Below are positions 61,832 through 64,000 of a stretch of DNA of 64,000 nt, one piece after another. The DNA comes from JAKQDH01 sp029558835 (GTDB lineage: Bacteria > Planctomycetota > Phycisphaerae > UBA1845). Both the position numbers and the translations under genes were made by a program. Position 1 is the stretch's first letter, and the number at the start of each line of letters is the position of its first letter. The notes below the pieces were generated by a model. That model was not told where the DNA came from. It made no database searches and saw only the letters and a list, made by a program, of their open reading frames with translations. Where the stretch lies: the NCBI GenBank assembly GCA_035356615.1, contig DAOQSN010000002.1, positions 186,001 through 250,000 on the forward strand, read 5' to 3'.

Positions 61832-62072
61832 GATGTCTCCTGATCTGGGTACCTTCACGGCGGGGAGGATAACATACGCGATGGGGGCTGCCCAGCGGGG
61901 GTGGGCGGGCCAGGTGGCGTTGGAGTCCGGGTAGCACGCTGTTGGCGGATGGTAAGGTTGTGTCAGGCGGCCGAACCCGCCCGGCCGGATGGCGTAGACT
62001 CAGCAGCCGGGCAAGGGGCCTCGGCGGGGGGGCCGCCGTCAGGACTCGGGAACCGGCTACGGGAGGACGGCG

Positions 62073-62780
62073 ATGGCACAGCCACGGGGGACGGTACGGT
62101 CTTGGGGGCGGCGCTTCTGGCACAACTGGGGCAAGCCGCTGCTGGTGGTGGCCATCGTCCTGGGGTCGTTCCGCTCGGCCGTGGCGGACTGGAACGACGT
62201 ACCGACGGGGTCAATGAAGCCGACGATCCTGGAAGGTGATCGCATCCTCGTTAACAAGCTCGCCTATGACCTGAAGGTGCCGTTCACGACGTGGCATCTC
62301 GCACGCTGGGGGGATCCGCAGCGCGGGGACGTGGTGGTGCTGTTTGAGCCGGACAGCGGGCGGCGCCTCGTCAAGCGTGTCATCGGCCTGCCGGGGGACA
62401 GTATTGCGCTGGAGAACAACCGCCTGGTGCTTAACGGCGAAGCAGCGCCGTATGGTCGCCTGGCCCAGGACGTACTCGAGGACCTGGACCCGGCCGAGCG
62501 TGCGAAGCACGTGTGCGCCGAGGAGACGTTGGGCGGTCGCGGGCATCCGGTGATGGCCACGCCGGGGGTGTTGGCACCGCGCAGTTTCGGGCCGCTCACG
62601 GTGCCGGCCGGGCATTACTTCGTCATGGGCGACAACCGCGACGAGAGCCGGGATTCGCGTTACTTCGGGTTCGTGCCGCGCAACCGGATCGTCGGCCGCG
62701 CCCGCGCGATCGCACTCTCCTTTGATCCCCAGCACTACTACCTGCCTCGTTGGGAGCGATTCTGCACCCCGCTGCCGTAG
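62073..62780 (+). CDS. lepB: Signal peptidase I
   Basis: 235 residues from ATG 62073 with GGGAGG upstream. It removes signal peptides from exported proteins at the outer face of the inner membrane. Box motifs: Ser47 in PTGSMKPTI, Lys101 in LVKRVIGLPGD, and MGDNRDESRDSRYFG near residue 200. One N-terminal membrane anchor (about 21-37). The extra 30 residues around residue 140 (AQDVLEDLDPAERAKHVCAE) are within family variation. It serves the many exported proteins in this window in principle; no operon partner follows closely. Confidence 0.95.
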   Translation: MAQPRGTVRSWGRRFWHNWGKPLLVVAIVLGSFRSAVADWNDVPTGSMKPTILEGDRILVNKLAYDLKVPFTTWHLARWGDPQRGDVVVLFEPDSGRRLVKRVIGLPGDSIALENNRLVLNGEAAPYGRLAQDVLEDLDPAERAKHVCAEETLGGRGHPVMATPGVLAPRSFGPLTVPAGHYFVMGDNRDESRDSRYFGFVPRNRIVGRARAIALSFDPQHYYLPRWERFCTPLP

Positions 62781-63266
62781 ACGCCAAGGCCGATGGGGGG
62801 TTGGGCCCGAGGCTGCCGAGCCCGTCGATACCCGTCGGCGCGCGGGAGCGAGGGCAGGCGCAGGTGTGCCTCCCGGCTCCCGGTGGGGTGTGGGCCCGGG
62901 CGGGCTCTGTCGTCCGCCCCGAGGAGCGCCTTTCACCGGGCGAAGGCACGCCGCGACCGTCAGTGGCTCGTTGACGCGGGGCGCCATTCTCTCGTACCGG
63001 TGGCGTCCAGGTTGCCTGAAAGCACGTGGACACGGGCGCCGCAGAACGGGGAGCGATAACTTGCGTCGCCCCGGGGGGCAAGTCGCTGCCCCGGGACAGT
63101 CTTCCCAGGTCACATTCAGTTGACCGATCAACCCGTGGAGCAGGCCCGCCGATAGGTTGGAGAGTCGGGGCGCGCGCCGGCGTCTGAGCCGGCACCCATT
63201 GGGAAGCGCGCGGGGAGGAGGGGCACAACCCCCAAGAGACGTTGCCCCTATCCGGAGATCCAGACC
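62781..63266. other. Intergenic, no feature seen
   Basis: 486 bases after lepB without a convincing frame. A small inverted pair GTTGA/TCAAC at 63118-63131 is too short to interpret. Confidence 0.45.
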
Positions 63267-63761
63267 ATGAGCGGCCCCGCAACCTGCAAACCAGTGGAAA
63301 CCGAGCAGGAGGCGCCGGTGGCGCAGCCGCCGGCGAGCGAGTTCGATACGTCCGAGGCGCAGGCCCAAGCGCCGCTTGAGTCCGCATCGCAGGAAGAACC
63401 GGTAGCGGTGGACCGGCGGGCGCAGGGGGGACGCCGCCGCAGCAGTGAACGACGCAGCGGGGTCGAGCGCCGGACCGGCATGGACCGCCGGCGCGGGCCG
63501 GGCCGCCGGCGGGGGGAGGTGCGCCGGGCGGCCGAGGAGGGCGAAATCACCGGGGAACTGCTCGAGTTCATCATGGCCCTCGACGAGTACAAGCGTATCA
63601 ACGAGCGGCCGTTTCCGAGCTGGTCGGAAGTCTTCGAGATCATTCAGTACCTGGGCTACCGCAAGGTCGCCCCGCGGGCCGGGCACATCAACACCGCCAG
63701 CAGCGCGGAAGTGTTGGCGTCCGACCAGCACGTCATCCGGAAGGACCAGCCGGGTACCTGA
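63267..63761 (+). CDS. Basic, partly disordered hypothetical protein
   Basis: 164 residues from ATG 63267 with CCGGAG upstream. The first 45 residues are low-complexity and acidic (Glu, Ala, Pro, Gln). Then comes a strongly basic run (about 49-88: RRAQGGRRRSSERRSGVERR and RRRGPGRRRGEVRR). The C-terminal 70 residues look folded (GELLEFIMALDEYKRINERP, SWSEVFEIIQYLGYRKV) and resemble a small helical domain seen with conserved W-S-E-V and YLGYRKV. The basic run may bind nucleic acid. Family not named. Confidence 0.7.
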   Translation: MSGPATCKPVETEQEAPVAQPPASEFDTSEAQAQAPLESASQEEPVAVDRRAQGGRRRSSERRSGVERRTGMDRRRGPGRRRGEVRRAAEEGEITGELLEFIMALDEYKRINERPFPSWSEVFEIIQYLGYRKVAPRAGHINTASSAEVLASDQHVIRKDQPGT

Positions 63762-63932
63762 CAACCCGCCGAGGTGCTCTCTACCAGCCTACCCGAACGT
63801 GCGCTGCCGGTGCCGACACGCCCGCTCCCTGACGGTCGCGGCTCGGATCATCGGCACCGTTTCTTCGACACGGACTTGAGTAACAAGGACGCGGCGATCC
63901 GTCCGCCGCCCCGCCCGTCGCGCGTTCTCCGG

Positions 63933-64000
63933 TCACCTGCGCCCGCAGAGCACGTAGACCCCCCGCCAGGCGCGGTGCTTGCCGACCAGCCCCCATCTTC
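63933..64000 (-). CDS. C-terminal end of a gene running off the right edge
   Basis: The minus strand reads RWGLVGKHRAWRGVYVLCGRR and a TGA at 63935-63933. The sequence looks like a real protein end (perhaps a methyltransferase tail), but 22 codons are too few for assignment. The 171 bases between it and the gene ending at 63761 hold nothing else. Confidence 0.35.
   Translation of the reverse strand, partial: RWGLVGKHRAWRGVYVLCGRR

Overview
ORGANISM. The sequence is very GC-rich. It encodes PEP-CTERM exported proteins, proteins ending in dockerin-like DxDGDxD loops, many small membrane proteins with a CGYDLR-type zinc ribbon, FG-GAP/VCBS and Rhs (YD-repeat) proteins, URO-D family methyltransferases and a GH106-like glycosidase. 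This mixture is typical of Planctomycetota, probably the Phycisphaerae side; that is inference from gene content, as no rRNA or ribosomal gene is present. Intergenic space is crowded with short dispersed repeats.

LAYOUT. 0-8.3 kb: accessory, almost all minus strand. It holds three paralogues of an unrecognised family, five zinc-ribbon/membrane proteins or small relatives, and two copies of a damaged Rhs gene. 8.6-16.2 kb: plus strand, YjbQ family, tilS, a GT39-like membrane glycosyltransferase and a 1235-residue AsmA-like protein. 16.8-21.5 kb: minus strand, GT4 glycosyltransferase, a secreted VCBS protein and an exported S41 protease. 21.8-23.3 kb: divergent corrinoid protein and MetH-activation-like protein. 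23.4-27.0 kb: an exported TldE/TldD-like pair. 27.7 kb: dapB. 29.3-38.2 kb: a tRNA-Phe locus with a 58-bp duplicated 3' end, an MNT/HEPN toxin-antitoxin pair, phage remnants (terminase GpA fragment, zinc-finger protein, tRNA-Met, small phage-type gene), and two large secreted 14-repeat proteins. 38.5-46.5 kb: GH106-like hydrolase, MFS transporter, URO-D family protein and an unrecognised 410-residue protein. 47-55.4 kb: two paralogous exported proteins with different C-terminal sorting modules, an S9 peptidase and a third 14-repeat protein. 55.5-64 kb: a zinc-ribbon membrane protein, a cardiolipin synthase-like gene carrying an in-frame repeat insertion, a PEP-CTERM protein, a BamE-like lipoprotein, lepB and a basic disordered protein.

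HOW IT FITS TOGETHER. Housekeeping genes (tilS, dapB, lepB, cls-like) are scattered among exported proteins and a tRNA-Phe-associated integration scar. Three composite repeat families pervade the window. Most copies lie between genes, but copies also interrupt both Rhs genes, sit in frame inside the cardiolipin synthase gene and supply the end of tilS. The URO-D protein, MFS transporter and glycosidase, with the distant corrinoid/activator pair, could form a corrinoid-dependent demethylation pathway for methylated glycans (inference).

LIMITS. All similarity statements are by eye; no searches or computations were run. Start codons were chosen from Shine-Dalgarno sequences, signal peptides and where recognisable protein begins.
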